From NCBI RefSeq assembly GCF_006094695.1, contig NZ_CP035103.1, positions 1,054,001 through 1,118,000 of the forward strand: a stretch of 64,000 nt of DNA, read 5' to 3'. Below, piece after piece: positions 25,436-34,243 of the stretch. Position numbers and translations under genes: made by a program. This stretch comes from Kocuria rosea. Lineage in GTDB: Bacteria > Actinomycetota > Actinomycetes > Actinomycetales > Micrococcaceae. Below the pieces are notes generated by a model. It saw only the letters and a program-made list of their open reading frames with translations, ran no database searches and was not told where the DNA came from. Numbering within the stretch: the first letter of the stretch is position 1; every line of letters starts with the position of its first letter.

Positions 25436-28285
25436 TCAGCGGGTCGCCTCCTCCAGGTGCTCGAGCACGTGCCGGTACGGGTGGCCGGTGGCCTCCGTCA
25501 TGCCCTGCTCGCACGTGCGGTTGAGGGACGCGTAGGCGTCGAAGCGGCGGCCGGTGACCTCGCGGGCCTCGGCCGCGGTGGCCGAGGCCGTGAACTCGGG
25601 GTGCAGCATGCCGCGGTCCCCGGCGTAGGCGCAGCAGCCCCAGTCCTTCGGCACGACCACGTCCTCGCTGATCGCCCGGGCCAGCGTCTCGAAGGCGCCG
25701 GTGATGCCCAGGTGCACGCTCGAGCACGTGGGGTGCAGCGACATGGACCGGATCGGGCGGCTGACGGTCAGCCGCCCCAGCACCCGGTCCGCCACGAACT
25801 CCACCGCGTCCACGAACCGCAGCGCGTGGTACTCGCTGGACGCCGCCGCCAGCTCGGACATGGTCTCCAGGCCCTCGGTGCAGGACGCGGCGTCGCAGAC
25901 GACCGGCAGCTCGCCCTGGCGGGTCGCCTCCCACAGCCCGGCCAGCGTCCGCTCCGACATCGTGGCGTACCCGGTGGGCAGGCCCTTCGACTTCCACGGC
26001 GTCCCGCAGCACAGGTTCCCGATGCCCTCGGGGACGGTGACGTGCACCCCGGCGCGGTCGCACAGCGCCAGGAACGCCTCCGAGGCGGTCAGGCCCGTGC
26101 CGCCCCCGGGGCGGGCGGCCGTGCCGAACATCGAGTTGATGCACGCCGGGAAGAACACGGCCTCCGCGGCCGGGTCCCGCCGGTGCGGCCGGGGCGGGCC
26201 GCCCGCGGGCAGCTCCGCCTTGTACTGCGGCACGTGCTCTGCGCCGAGGACGGCCCGGGCCGCGGCGGTCGCGGCGGCCGGCAGCGCGGCGGGCAGGGCC
26301 TTCGCGGCGGTCAGGCCGAGCCCGGCGCCCGTCGTCGTCGCCCCCCACGCCCGCGCGGCGGCGCCCCAGCCGGCGTCCGCGACCCGGCTGTGGTCCTCGG
26401 CGCGCAGCCGGCGCACGAGGTCCCCCGTATTGATGAGCACGGGGCAGGCCGTCACGCACATCCCGTCCACGGCGCACGTCTGCAGGCCCTCGTAGTCGTA
26501 CTCGGCGCGCAGCCGGCCGGCGAGCTCCGTGTCCCCCCGCTCTTCGGCCGCCGCGATCTCCCGGCGGCCCACGATGCGCTGCCGCGGCGTGAGGGTGAGG
26601 TCCTTGGACGGGCAGACCGGCTCGCAGTAGCCGCACTCCACGCACCGGTCCACCTCCTGCTCCACCGTGGGCGCGGTCTTGAGGTCCCGCACGTACACCG
26701 TGGGGTCCTCGTTGAGCAGCACGCCCGGGTTCAGCAGCGCGCCCGGGTCGACGAGCCGCTTGAGCGCCACCATGACCTCGTAGAGCTCGTCCCCGTACTG
26801 CCGGCGCACGAACGGCGCCATGTTGCGGCCCGTGCCGTGCTCGGCCTTGAGCGAGCCGTGGTGGTCGAGGACCAGGGCGACCATGTCCTCGGTGAAGCGC
26901 TCGTAGCGGGCCAGCAGGTCCGGGCGGTCGAACTGCTCGTTGAGCATGAAGTGCACGTTGCCGTCCTTGGCGTGCCCGAAGATCACCGAGTCCCGGTAGC
27001 CGTGGGCGTCGAAGAGCCCCGTGAGCTGCTCGCAGGTCTCGCCGAGCTCCGCGACAGGGACGACGACGTCCTCGAGCAGCGCGTTGGACCCGCTCGGCCG
27101 GGCACCCGCCACGGTGGTGTAGAGGCCCTTGCGCACGGTCCACAGCGCCGCCCGGGACGCGGGGTCGTCCGTCAGGGCGGGCGGTACTGCGAGGTCCAGG
27201 GTGCGGAACAGCCCGGCGGCGCCCGCCGAGAGCTCCTGCTCCTCCTCGGGCGTGCGGCCCTGGTACTCGACGAGCAGCGCCGCGTGGTCGCGGACGTCGA
27301 TGTCCAGGATCTGCGCCGGGGCCAGTCCCGTGCGCTGGGAGACCTTCAGGGACGTGGCGTCCAGCAGCTCGACCGTGGCCGAGCGGGCCGCCACCAGGGC
27401 GGGGACCGTGCGGGTGGCCGTGGCCAGGTCCGGGAACACCAGCAGTCCCGTGGAGGCGAACGGCAGGATCTCCACCGTCCGGAAGACCGCCTGGGCCACG
27501 AAGCCCAGGGTGCCCTCGCTGCCGACCATCAGGTGCTCGAGGATCCGCACCGGCTCGTCGTGGTCCAGGAAGGAGTTGAGGCCGTAGCCCATGGTGTTCT
27601 TCATCGAGAACTGCCGCTCGATCGTGCGCACCGACGCCGGGTCGCCGCGCACCCGGTCCCGCAGCCGCAGCAGACCCTCGTGCAGGGCCGGCTCGAGCTC
27701 CCGCAGCCGCCGGTCGGCGTCCGGGTCCGCGGTGTCCACCCGGGTCCCGGAGGGCAGGACGAACACCAGGGACTCCAGCGTCCGATAGGTGTTGGCCTCG
27801 GTCCCGCAGGCCATGCCCGAGGAGTTGTTGGCCACCACACCGCCGATCGTGCACGCGGCCTCGCTCGCCGGGTCCGGCCCCAGCTTGCGGCCGTACGGGG
27901 CCAGCCGGGCATTGACCTGCCGCACCGTGGCCCCGGGCTGCACACGGACCCGCCGGCCGCCGTCCAGCACCTCGACCCCCCGGAAGTTCCGCCGGACGTC
28001 GACCAGCACCTGGTCCGTCACGGACTGCCCGGACAGGGACGTCCCGCCGGAGCGGAAGGTCAGGCCCAGGCCGTGGCGGGCGACCGCGCGGAAGAGGTGG
28101 CCCATGTCCGCGGCCGAGCGCGGGCGCACCACCGCCGCGGGCTGCAGCAGGTAGTGGGAGGCGTCGTGGGCCAGCGCGCGGTGCTCGAGCTCCGAGGTCA
28201 CCACCGCGTCGCGGCCGCACCCGGCCCGCAGCTCCTCCAGCAGGGCCTCGGAGGCGGGGGCGGGATGCGTGCTGGGGGCGGTCAT
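25436..28285 (-). CDS. FAD-linked and 4Fe-4S oxidoreductase (D-lactate/D-2-hydroxyacid dehydrogenase type)
   Basis: This 949-aa protein joins three modules. The FAD-binding PCMH domain (residues about 40-270) has LTFRSGGTSLSGQSV and IGGVVANNSSGMACG. A FAD-oxidase C-terminal domain (about 280-540) follows, containing FGHAKDGNVHFML. An Fe-S/CCG region then has CVECGYCEPVCPSK and CAVDGMCVTACPV, followed by CxxC-rich domains (NLCCGTPWKSKG, WGCCAYAGDRG). This is the architecture of D-lactate or D-2-hydroxyglutarate dehydrogenases that pass electrons to the respiratory chain. GGAG lies before the ATG. It is a single gene upstream of no partner; substrate choice is uncertain. Confidence 0.88.
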   Translation of the reverse strand: MTAPSTHPAPASEALLEELRAGCGRDAVVTSELEHRALAHDASHYLLQPAAVVRPRSAADMGHLFRAVARHGLGLTFRSGGTSLSGQSVTDQVLVDVRRNFRGVEVLDGGRRVRVQPGATVRQVNARLAPYGRKLGPDPASEAACTIGGVVANNSSGMACGTEANTYRTLESLVFVLPSGTRVDTADPDADRRLRELEPALHEGLLRLRDRVRGDPASVRTIERQFSMKNTMGYGLNSFLDHDEPVRILEHLMVGSEGTLGFVAQAVFRTVEILPFASTGLLVFPDLATATRTVPALVAARSATVELLDATSLKVSQRTGLAPAQILDIDVRDHAALLVEYQGRTPEEEQELSAGAAGLFRTLDLAVPPALTDDPASRAALWTVRKGLYTTVAGARPSGSNALLEDVVVPVAELGETCEQLTGLFDAHGYRDSVIFGHAKDGNVHFMLNEQFDRPDLLARYERFTEDMVALVLDHHGSLKAEHGTGRNMAPFVRRQYGDELYEVMVALKRLVDPGALLNPGVLLNEDPTVYVRDLKTAPTVEQEVDRCVECGYCEPVCPSKDLTLTPRQRIVGRREIAAAEERGDTELAGRLRAEYDYEGLQTCAVDGMCVTACPVLINTGDLVRRLRAEDHSRVADAGWGAAARAWGATTTGAGLGLTAAKALPAALPAAATAAARAVLGAEHVPQYKAELPAGGPPRPHRRDPAAEAVFFPACINSMFGTAARPGGGTGLTASEAFLALCDRAGVHVTVPEGIGNLCCGTPWKSKGLPTGYATMSERTLAGLWEATRQGELPVVCDAASCTEGLETMSELAAASSEYHALRFVDAVEFVADRVLGRLTVSRPIRSMSLHPTCSSVHLGITGAFETLARAISEDVVVPKDWGCCAYAGDRGMLHPEFTASATAAEAREVTGRRFDAYASLNRTCEQGMTEATGHPYRHVLEHLEEATR

Positions 28286-28543
28286 GGGATCTCCTGACGG
28301 GGAGGCGGGGCAACCGGGGTGGTCCACGCCACATCCTATGGTGTGACCACAGGCGCCGCAGCGGTCCGTCCGGCGGGGGCCGCCGGGACCCGGCAGACCG
28401 GGCCCGTGCGCGCGCCCATGCGCCCGCGTCCGTCCGGTCCGCCGGCCCCGGGCGGTGCGGGGGGATTGTGGGCGGCGTCGTTTTGGGGGAAGCTCGGGCC
28501 ACGGGCCCGCCGGCCCGGGAGCCGACCCCTGGAGGAGATCACC

Positions 28544-28702
28544 ATGGACCCCATCTGCCCGTCCTGCGGCGGGCCCCTGCGCCAGATCCCCGAGGACCAG
28601 TGGCCCGAGGGCGGCCCGGTGCCGGAGGGCACGGTCGAGATGTACCTGTGCGACAGGACCAACCACCGGATCATCGTGGCGGTCCCCGAGATCTCCGGGT
28701 GA
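28544..28702 (+). CDS. Small conserved-looking protein with one CxxC motif, 52 aa
   Basis: GGAGGAGA (28531-28538) lies 5 bases before the ATG. The 52-aa product starts MDPICPSCGGPLRQIPE and has a third Cys in MYLCDRTNHRIIVAV. This looks like half a zinc ribbon, completed by the single Cys or by dimerisation. Its stop overlaps the GTG start of the next gene (GTGA), so the two are coupled. The upstream part of the open frame lacks an RBS and is probably untranslated. I do not know a function. Confidence 0.7.
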   Translation: MDPICPSCGGPLRQIPEDQWPEGGPVPEGTVEMYLCDRTNHRIIVAVPEISG

Positions 28703-29277
28703 GCGGCCCGGAGCCGGAGGTCCGCCGGGTGGTGGTGGTGCACGGCTACGACGCCGCCCCCGACCAGCACTGGTTCCCGTGGCTGCGCGACCGGCTCGCC
28801 GCCGAGGGCGTGCGGACCGAGGTCGTGGAGCTGCCGGAGCCGTCCTTCCCGGAATCCGGGGCGTGGCTGGCCGCCGTGGCACGGGCGGTCGGCGAGCCGG
28901 ACCCGCACACCCACCTGGTGGGCCACAGCCTGGGCTGCATCACCATCCTGCGCCACCTCGCCGGTCTGCCCCAGCCGTGGACGCTCGGCGGGCTGGTGCT
29001 CGTGGCCGGCTTCACGGGACGGCTCGAGGCCGTGCCGCTCCTCGAGGAGTTCCTCGCCGAGGACGTGGACGTCTCCGCCGTGCGCGCCGGCGCCCGGCGT
29101 CGTCTGGTGCTGCGCTCGGACAACGACCCGACCGTGCCGGCGGCCGCCACCGAGGCGCTCGCCGCGCGGCTCGACGCCCCCGTGCGGGTGGTGCCGCGGG
29201 CGGGGCACTTCTGCGGCTCCGACGGCGTCACCCGCCTTCCCGCGGTGCTCGAGGCCCTGGTGCCGCGCGGCGGCTGA
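28699..29277 (+). CDS. RBBP9/YdeN-type serine hydrolase
   Basis: This 192-aa alpha/beta hydrolase starts at GTG 28699, overlapping the preceding small gene. VVVVHGYDAAPDQHWFPWL is the oxyanion region of the RBBP9/YdeN family; the nucleophile elbow is GHSLGC (Ser), SDNDPTVPAAA supplies the Asp, and AGHFCGSDG supplies the His. All three catalytic residues are present. The natural substrates of this family are poorly defined. Confidence 0.88.
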   Translation: MSGPEPEVRRVVVVHGYDAAPDQHWFPWLRDRLAAEGVRTEVVELPEPSFPESGAWLAAVARAVGEPDPHTHLVGHSLGCITILRHLAGLPQPWTLGGLVLVAGFTGRLEAVPLLEEFLAEDVDVSAVRAGARRRLVLRSDNDPTVPAAATEALAARLDAPVRVVPRAGHFCGSDGVTRLPAVLEALVPRGG

Positions 29278-29292
29278 AGGCGCCCGCGCGGA

Positions 29293-29344
29293 CGGCCGGC
29301 GTGCGGGCGGCCGGCGTGCGGGCGGCCGGCGTGCAGGCGGCCGG
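29293..29344. repeat. Three tandem copies of a 15-bp GC-rich unit
   Basis: The unit CGGCCGGCGTGCGGG occurs at 29293-29307, 29308-29322 and 29323-29337 (one mismatch in the last), followed by a partial fourth copy. It fills the gap between the convergent hydrolase and phosphoesterase genes. Confidence 0.85.
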
Positions 29345-29355
29345 GGGAGGCCCGC

Positions 29356-30279
29356 TCAGTCCGTGAGCGTCAGCAGCACGGCCTCGGGCGGGCAGAACAG
29401 CCGGATCGGGGCGAAGCGGGACGTCCCCAGGCCCGCCGACACGTTGACCGGCACCCCGCCCTGGGTGATGAGCCCCTTGCAGCGCTCCGGCTCGAGGTCG
29501 CAGTTGCTGACCAGCGCCCGCCCACCGGGCAGGCAGACCTGCCCGCCGTGCGTGTGCCCGGCCAGCACCAGCTGCGCGCCGTCCGCCGCGAACCGGTCCA
29601 GGGTCCGCAGGTAGGGGGCGTGGGCCACCCCGAGGCGCAGGTCCGCCGTCGCGGGGTCACCGAAGCCGGGGTGCCGGTCGTAGCCCAGGTGCGGGTCGTC
29701 CACCCCGGACAGGTCCAGGGTGAGGCCCGCGACCTCCATCCGGGCGGAGCGGTTGATCAGCGGCGTCCAGCCCGCGGCGTCGAACGCGTCGTGCATGTCC
29801 TGGGTGGGCAGCCGGGGCGCCTCGTCCCGGCCCTCCCCGGAGGTGTCCCGCCACAGGTAGCGGAACGGGTTCTTGGGCCGCGGCGCGAAGTAGCAGTTGG
29901 ACCCCGGGACGTAGGCCCCGGGGAAGCGGAACAGCGGCTCCAGGATCTCCAGCAGCCACGGCAGCGCCCCGGGGTGGGAGAGGTTGTCCCCGGTGTCCAC
30001 CACGAGGTCCGGCTCCAGCGCCGCGAGCGAGTGCACGAACTCCCGCACGGCGCGCTGGCCCGGCCAGACGTGCAGGTCCGACAGGTGCAGGATCCGCAGC
30101 GGCGCGCTGCCCTCCGGCAGCAGCCGGAGCCGTTCCGTGCGCAGCTGGAACCGGCGGCGCTCGACGACGACGCCCCACGCGCCGAGGCCCGCCGCCGCCC
30201 CGGCACCGGCCGCCGTCACGGCGGCGGCGGTCCGCAGGGCGGGCGCGACGGCGCCCCGGGGGGTGTGCACGCGATCCAC
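29356..30279 (-). CDS. Metallophosphoesterase (YkuE-like, Rv3683-type)
   Basis: The GTG at 30279 with GGGAG upstream gives 307 aa; an in-frame GTG at 30270 is possible. An N-terminal hydrophobic segment (AAAVTAAGAGAAAGLGAWGVV) may anchor it. Calcineurin-type motifs are HLSDLHVWPGQ, VDTGDNLSHPG, GSNCYFAP (in place of GNHD), AHAP and AGHTHGGQ. The NHD-to-SNx change is typical of the actinobacterial group, which as I remember usually reads GSNDYY; Cys at the Asp position is unusual. It follows the class A PBP gene 14 bases away, the same order as in mycobacteria. Confidence 0.87.
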   Translation of the reverse strand: MDRVHTPRGAVAPALRTAAAVTAAGAGAAAGLGAWGVVVERRRFQLRTERLRLLPEGSAPLRILHLSDLHVWPGQRAVREFVHSLAALEPDLVVDTGDNLSHPGALPWLLEILEPLFRFPGAYVPGSNCYFAPRPKNPFRYLWRDTSGEGRDEAPRLPTQDMHDAFDAAGWTPLINRSARMEVAGLTLDLSGVDDPHLGYDRHPGFGDPATADLRLGVAHAPYLRTLDRFAADGAQLVLAGHTHGGQVCLPGGRALVSNCDLEPERCKGLITQGGVPVNVSAGLGTSRFAPIRLFCPPEAVLLTLTD

Positions 30280-30293
30280 TCCCGCTCCCGGCC

Positions 30294-32450
30294 TCAGCCG
30301 GGCTCCGAGGTGCCGTTGCGGCCCTCGAGCACGCGGTCGGAGGGCTCCTCGAACTCGTCCGTGTCGTAGTCCCGGGCCACCTCCTCCATGAACCGCTGCC
30401 ACTGGCCGCCGGCGTAGGTGGAGCCGTCCACCCAGTCGTCGCCCTCGGTGCGCTCCCCGCCGATCGACAGCCCGTTCAGGGACCGGGAGCCGAACTCGTA
30501 GTTGCCGACCCAGGACGCGGTGGCCAGGCCGCGGGTGTAGCCGATCATCCACGTCTGGGTCGAGTTGTCGGTGGTGCCGGTCTTGGCGGCGGAGGCGCCC
30601 GGCAGGCCGATCTCCCGCTGCCAGCCGGAGCCGCGGACCAGGGTCTGGTTGAGCGCGAAGTTCACGCCGTCGGCCACGTCCTCGCTGATCACGCGCTCGC
30701 AGGACGTCTCGGGGATGTCGTACTCCTTGCCGGTGTAGTCCACGACCCGCTCGAGGGCGCGGGGCTCGCACATTTCGCCGCGGTTGGCGAACGCCGAGTA
30801 CGCCCGGGCCATGGTCATGGGGGAGATGTCCACGGAGCCGCCCAGCAGGGACGCGAGGACCGTGGTGTCCACGGGCTCGCCGTTCTTGCCGTTGACGATG
30901 CCCAGGGACTCGGAGATCTCCCCGATGTCGCACAGGTCGAGGTCCTCGGCCATCGCGTAGATCGCGGTGTTGATCGAGTTGTACAGGCCGAAGTCGGCCT
31001 CCATCTCGCGGGTGTAGCCGGACTCGGCGTTCTGGATCTCGAAGCCCTCGCCGTTGTTGCCGGGCTCGATCTTGTACCCGCGCTCCAGGCACGAGGCCTT
31101 CCACCGGTGGTCTGCGGGCCACCGGGTGCGGGTCGCGTCGATCTCGTCCTCCGCGCCGTTGCCGGCGTCGATCCACGCGGCGTACGTCAGCGGCTTGTAG
31201 GTCGAGCCGACCTGGAAGCCGCCGGCCCCGCCCATCCACGAGTCCACGTTGAAGTTGTACGTGGTGTTGGAGGCGCCCTCGCCGGTGGAGTAGTAGGTGT
31301 TCTGCGCCATCGCCACGATGTCGCCGTTGGTCGGCTCGAGGGAGACGAGCGCGGTGGAGACGTTGTCCGGGTTGTCGTCCCGGGGCTGGGTCTCGTTGAC
31401 CGACTCCTCGGCCACCCGCTGGGCCTCGACGTCGAGCGTGGTGGTGATGGTGAGCCCGCCGAGCTGCAGGGTCTTGAGCCGCTCCTCGGGGGTCTCGCCG
31501 AACGCCGAGTCCTGGAGGATGGAGTTCTCCACGTAGTCGCAGAAGTAGGGGGCGACCTCGGCGGCCGTGCACCCGGAGTTCGTGGGGTTGGGGTCCACCT
31601 CGATGGGCTCGGCGGCCGCGGCCGCGTGCTCCTCCTGGGTGATGGCCCCGGTGGTGAGCATCGTGTCCAGCACGATGTTGCGCCGCTCGGTGGCCGCCTC
31701 CGGGTTCGCGGCCGGGTCGTAGTAGTTGGGGGACTGCACCATCCCGGCCAGGACGGCGGACTGGGAGACGCTCAGGTCGGACGCCGGGATGCCCCAGTAG
31801 TACTGGGCCGCCGCCTCCACGCCGTAGTTCTGCCCGCCGAAGAGCACCATGTTGAGGTAGCCCTCGAGGATCTCGTCCTTGCTCAGCTCCTGCTCCATGG
31901 ACAGGGCGAGCTTGATCTCCTTGATCTTGTCCGTGTAGCCCTTGTCGGCGCCGATGGTGGTGGCCTCCTCGCCGGCGCGGACCTGGGAGTCGATGAGCAG
32001 GTTGTTCACGTACTGCTGCGTGATGGTCGACGCGCCCTGGCGGGCGTCCGGGCGGATGATGTTGTTGCCCAGGGCGCGCAGGATGCCGCCGAGGTCCACG
32101 CCGCCGTGCTCGTAGAAGTCGCGGTCCTCGATCGCGAGGATCGCGGCACTCATGTGCGGGGACATCTCGTCCAGGGACACAGGGGTGCGGTTCTGCGCGT
32201 AGAACGTGGCGATCTCGGTCCCGTCCCGCGCCACCACGGTGGAGGCGCGCGACATCGGCCCCGCCTCCATCTGGGCCGGGAGGTCCTTGAACCACCCGAT
32301 GGAGGCGTTGGCGGCGAGACCGGTGGCGGCTGCGGGGGGGACCAGGAGACCGGCGGCCACGATGCCGGCAACGACGCTCGTGGCGATGAACGCCACGACG
32401 TTGCCCAGGGCTGACGGTGCCTGCGTGGCAGGGTTCTTGCGGGAAGCCAT
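30294..32450 (-). CDS. Class A penicillin-binding protein (transglycosylase/transpeptidase)
   Basis: This 718-aa protein has a TM anchor (about residues 18-40), a GT51 glycosyltransferase domain with the catalytic Glu in AIEDRDFYEHGGVDL and QGASTITQQYVNN, and a transpeptidase domain. The active Ser is in GSTYKPLTYA (SxxK); SIN (YNSINTAIY) and KTGTTDN complete the penicillin-binding signature. It polymerises and crosslinks peptidoglycan outside the membrane. There is no PASTA domain at the C-terminus, unlike PonA2. The position before the metallophosphoesterase and divergent from DUF4177 matches the ponA2 locus. Confidence 0.95.
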   Translation of the reverse strand: MASRKNPATQAPSALGNVVAFIATSVVAGIVAAGLLVPPAAATGLAANASIGWFKDLPAQMEAGPMSRASTVVARDGTEIATFYAQNRTPVSLDEMSPHMSAAILAIEDRDFYEHGGVDLGGILRALGNNIIRPDARQGASTITQQYVNNLLIDSQVRAGEEATTIGADKGYTDKIKEIKLALSMEQELSKDEILEGYLNMVLFGGQNYGVEAAAQYYWGIPASDLSVSQSAVLAGMVQSPNYYDPAANPEAATERRNIVLDTMLTTGAITQEEHAAAAAEPIEVDPNPTNSGCTAAEVAPYFCDYVENSILQDSAFGETPEERLKTLQLGGLTITTTLDVEAQRVAEESVNETQPRDDNPDNVSTALVSLEPTNGDIVAMAQNTYYSTGEGASNTTYNFNVDSWMGGAGGFQVGSTYKPLTYAAWIDAGNGAEDEIDATRTRWPADHRWKASCLERGYKIEPGNNGEGFEIQNAESGYTREMEADFGLYNSINTAIYAMAEDLDLCDIGEISESLGIVNGKNGEPVDTTVLASLLGGSVDISPMTMARAYSAFANRGEMCEPRALERVVDYTGKEYDIPETSCERVISEDVADGVNFALNQTLVRGSGWQREIGLPGASAAKTGTTDNSTQTWMIGYTRGLATASWVGNYEFGSRSLNGLSIGGERTEGDDWVDGSTYAGGQWQRFMEEVARDYDTDEFEEPSDRVLEGRNGTSEPG

Positions 32451-32541
32451 TCGGACAGTCTACAAGCGCGAACCTGGCCGCAGCCGGTGTGCGGCCCGTC
32501 ACGGCGGAGCGCGTCCCCGCGTTCGTGGCTACGCTGGGGCC

Positions 32542-32736
32542 ATGACTACCTGGGAATACGCCACCGTGCCGCTCATGATCCACGCCACCAAGCAGATCCT
32601 CGACAACTGGGGCGACGACGGGTGGGAGCTCGTCACCGTGCTCCCCGGCAGCACCCCCGCCGACGTCCCGGCGGGCAACGTGAACGCCCCCGTCCAGACC
32701 AACCCCATCGCCTACTTCAAGCGCCCCAAGGGCTGA
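32542..32736 (+). CDS. DUF4177-like small protein
   Basis: This 64-aa protein (WEYATVPLMIHATKQILDNW, then GDDGWELVTVLPG and AYFKRPKG) has the compact sequence of the DUF4177 family, whose role is unknown. It is divergent from the PBP gene (92 bases between starts) and is followed by ridA 39 bases downstream. The same order occurs, from memory, as Rv3678A in M. tuberculosis. Confidence 0.8.
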   Translation: MTTWEYATVPLMIHATKQILDNWGDDGWELVTVLPGSTPADVPAGNVNAPVQTNPIAYFKRPKG

Positions 32737-32775
32737 CGCCCGGACACCGCAGCCCCACCACACCGGAGGACTTCC

Positions 32776-33261
32776 ATGAGCAACGGCTCCGCCGTCGAAT
32801 CCCGCATCGCCGAGCTCGGCCTCGAGCTCCCGGCCGTCGCGGCCCCCGTGGCCGCCTACGTGCCCGCCGTGGTCACCGGCTCGTGGGTGCACACCTCGGG
32901 CCAGCTGCCCTTCGTGGACGGGCAGCTGCCCGCCACCGGCAAGGTGTCCGCGTCCGGGGCGGCGGGCACCGTCTCCCCCGAGGACGCCCACGAGCTCGCG
33001 GCCCGCGCCGCCCTCAACGCTGTGGCCGCGGTCAAGGAGGCCGTCGGGGACCTGGACCGGGTGGTCCGGATCGTGAAGGTCGTCGGCTTCGTGGCCTCCG
33101 ATCCCGGCTTCACCGGCCAGCCCGGCGTGATCAACGGCGCCTCCGAGCTGCTGGGCCGGATCTTCGGCGACGCCGGGGTGCACGCCCGCTCCGCGGTGGG
33201 CGTCGCGGTCCTGCCGCTCGACGCGCCGGTCGAGGTGGAGCTCGTTGCCGAGTTCCGCTGA
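32776..33261 (+). CDS. RidA/YjgF family enamine deaminase
   Basis: The 161-aa product belongs to the longer RidA subgroup with sequence ESRIAELGLELPAVAAP at the N-terminus, GSWVHTSGQLPFVDGQLP and FGDAGVHARSAVGVAVLPL. RidA proteins hydrolyse reactive enamine/imine intermediates from PLP enzymes. The Arg that binds the carboxylate in classic RidA is in HARSAVG. GGAGGA precedes the ATG. It overlaps the following NUDIX gene if the TTG start of the latter is used. Confidence 0.88.
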   Translation: MSNGSAVESRIAELGLELPAVAAPVAAYVPAVVTGSWVHTSGQLPFVDGQLPATGKVSASGAAGTVSPEDAHELAARAALNAVAAVKEAVGDLDRVVRIVKVVGFVASDPGFTGQPGVINGASELLGRIFGDAGVHARSAVGVAVLPLDAPVEVELVAEFR

Positions 33262-34165
33262 TTCGCAGCCCCCGCGGCAGGGCCGTCCGCCGGCCGTGCG
33301 CTGGTTCGAGATCCCGGAGGGCCAGCGCGGGGCCGCGCAGGCCTGGCTCGAGCGGGGTGCCGGCATCCCCGGCAGCGCCCCCTCGCCCGCCGCCGCGGTG
33401 GTCTTCGTGCGGGACGGCGAGCACGGCGTGGAGACCTACCTCAAGTACCGCCCGGGCAACTCACCGCTCGGCACCGTCGGGTTCCCCGGCGGGACCCTCG
33501 AGCCCCACGACGACGAGCCCCTCGACTGGGCCGGGCCCAGCCCCGCGGACTGGGCGCGCAGGCTCGGCGTCGAGGACGACCTCGGCCGGGCGCGGCGCAC
33601 CGTGGTCGCCGCGGTGCGCAAGGCGTTCGAGGAGGCCGGCGTCCTGCTGGCCGGGTCGGACACGATGAGCACCGTCGAGTCGGTGGAGGGCGCCGAGTGG
33701 ATGCGCTCCCGGGAGGCGCTCGCCGTGGGGGACGTGTCCCTCGCCCAGGTCCTCGGCCGGCGCCGGCTCGTGCTGCGCTCCGACCTGCTCAAGCCCCTCG
33801 CGCACTGGATCACCTCCGACTTCGCCCACCGCCGGTACGACATCCACTACTTCACCGCGGTGGTCCCCGACGGGCAGGCCCCGTCCGTGCTCGAGTCGAA
33901 GGGCGTCTGGGGCCGCTGGGTGGACGCCGCGCAGGCCGTGGCCGATCCGGCGGGCAGCTGGCTCGGGGACCTCGTGGGGCAGGAGGACACCGTGGGCCGC
34001 ACGATCGACGACCTCTCCTCGCCCGGCGTGCAGTGCGTGCTCGAGTCGGTCGCCGAGTGCACCTCGGCGATCGCCTTCCTGGCCAAGAAGCGGGCCGTGG
34101 TGGCCCGCAACCCGGTGCTCGAGGTGCACGACGGCCGGCCCGTGCTGCGCCTCGACCTGACCTGA
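33245..34165 (+). CDS. NUDIX hydrolase with interrupted Nudix box
   Basis: The product is up to 306 aa. The start shown is a TTG at 33245 overlapping ridA by 17 bases; a GTG at 33296 is out of the question by frame unless re-examined, so the true start is uncertain. The Nudix box is split: VGFPGGTLEP is separated by about 35 residues from AAVRKAFEEAGVLL. Such an insertion is known from NUDT7/NUDT19-like CoA or nucleotide hydrolases. C-terminal helices follow (DFAHRRYDIHYFTAVVP). The convergent glxR gene shares a strong terminator with it. Confidence 0.8.
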   Translation: MPSSADSQPPRQGRPPAVRWFEIPEGQRGAAQAWLERGAGIPGSAPSPAAAVVFVRDGEHGVETYLKYRPGNSPLGTVGFPGGTLEPHDDEPLDWAGPSPADWARRLGVEDDLGRARRTVVAAVRKAFEEAGVLLAGSDTMSTVESVEGAEWMRSREALAVGDVSLAQVLGRRRLVLRSDLLKPLAHWITSDFAHRRYDIHYFTAVVPDGQAPSVLESKGVWGRWVDAAQAVADPAGSWLGDLVGQEDTVGRTIDDLSSPGVQCVLESVAECTSAIAFLAKKRAVVARNPVLEVHDGRPVLRLDLT

Positions 34166-34188
34166 GCCGCCTCCGTGCCCGCACACGC

Positions 34189-34226
34189 GGACGGCCCGGT
34201 CACCCGCGAGGGTGACCGGGCCGTCC
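34189..34226. terminator. Bidirectional terminator, 17-bp stem
   Basis: The arm 34189-34205 is perfectly complementary to 34210-34226 around a GCGA loop, between the convergent NUDIX and glxR genes. Confidence 0.8.
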
Positions 34227-34243
34227 CGGTGCCGGGGCAGGAC

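Noticed and set aside
25457..28297. 946-residue open frame on the plus strand opposite the FAD/Fe-S dehydrogenase
   Set aside because: It is a shadow of the real gene; the minus-strand product has all cofactor motifs.
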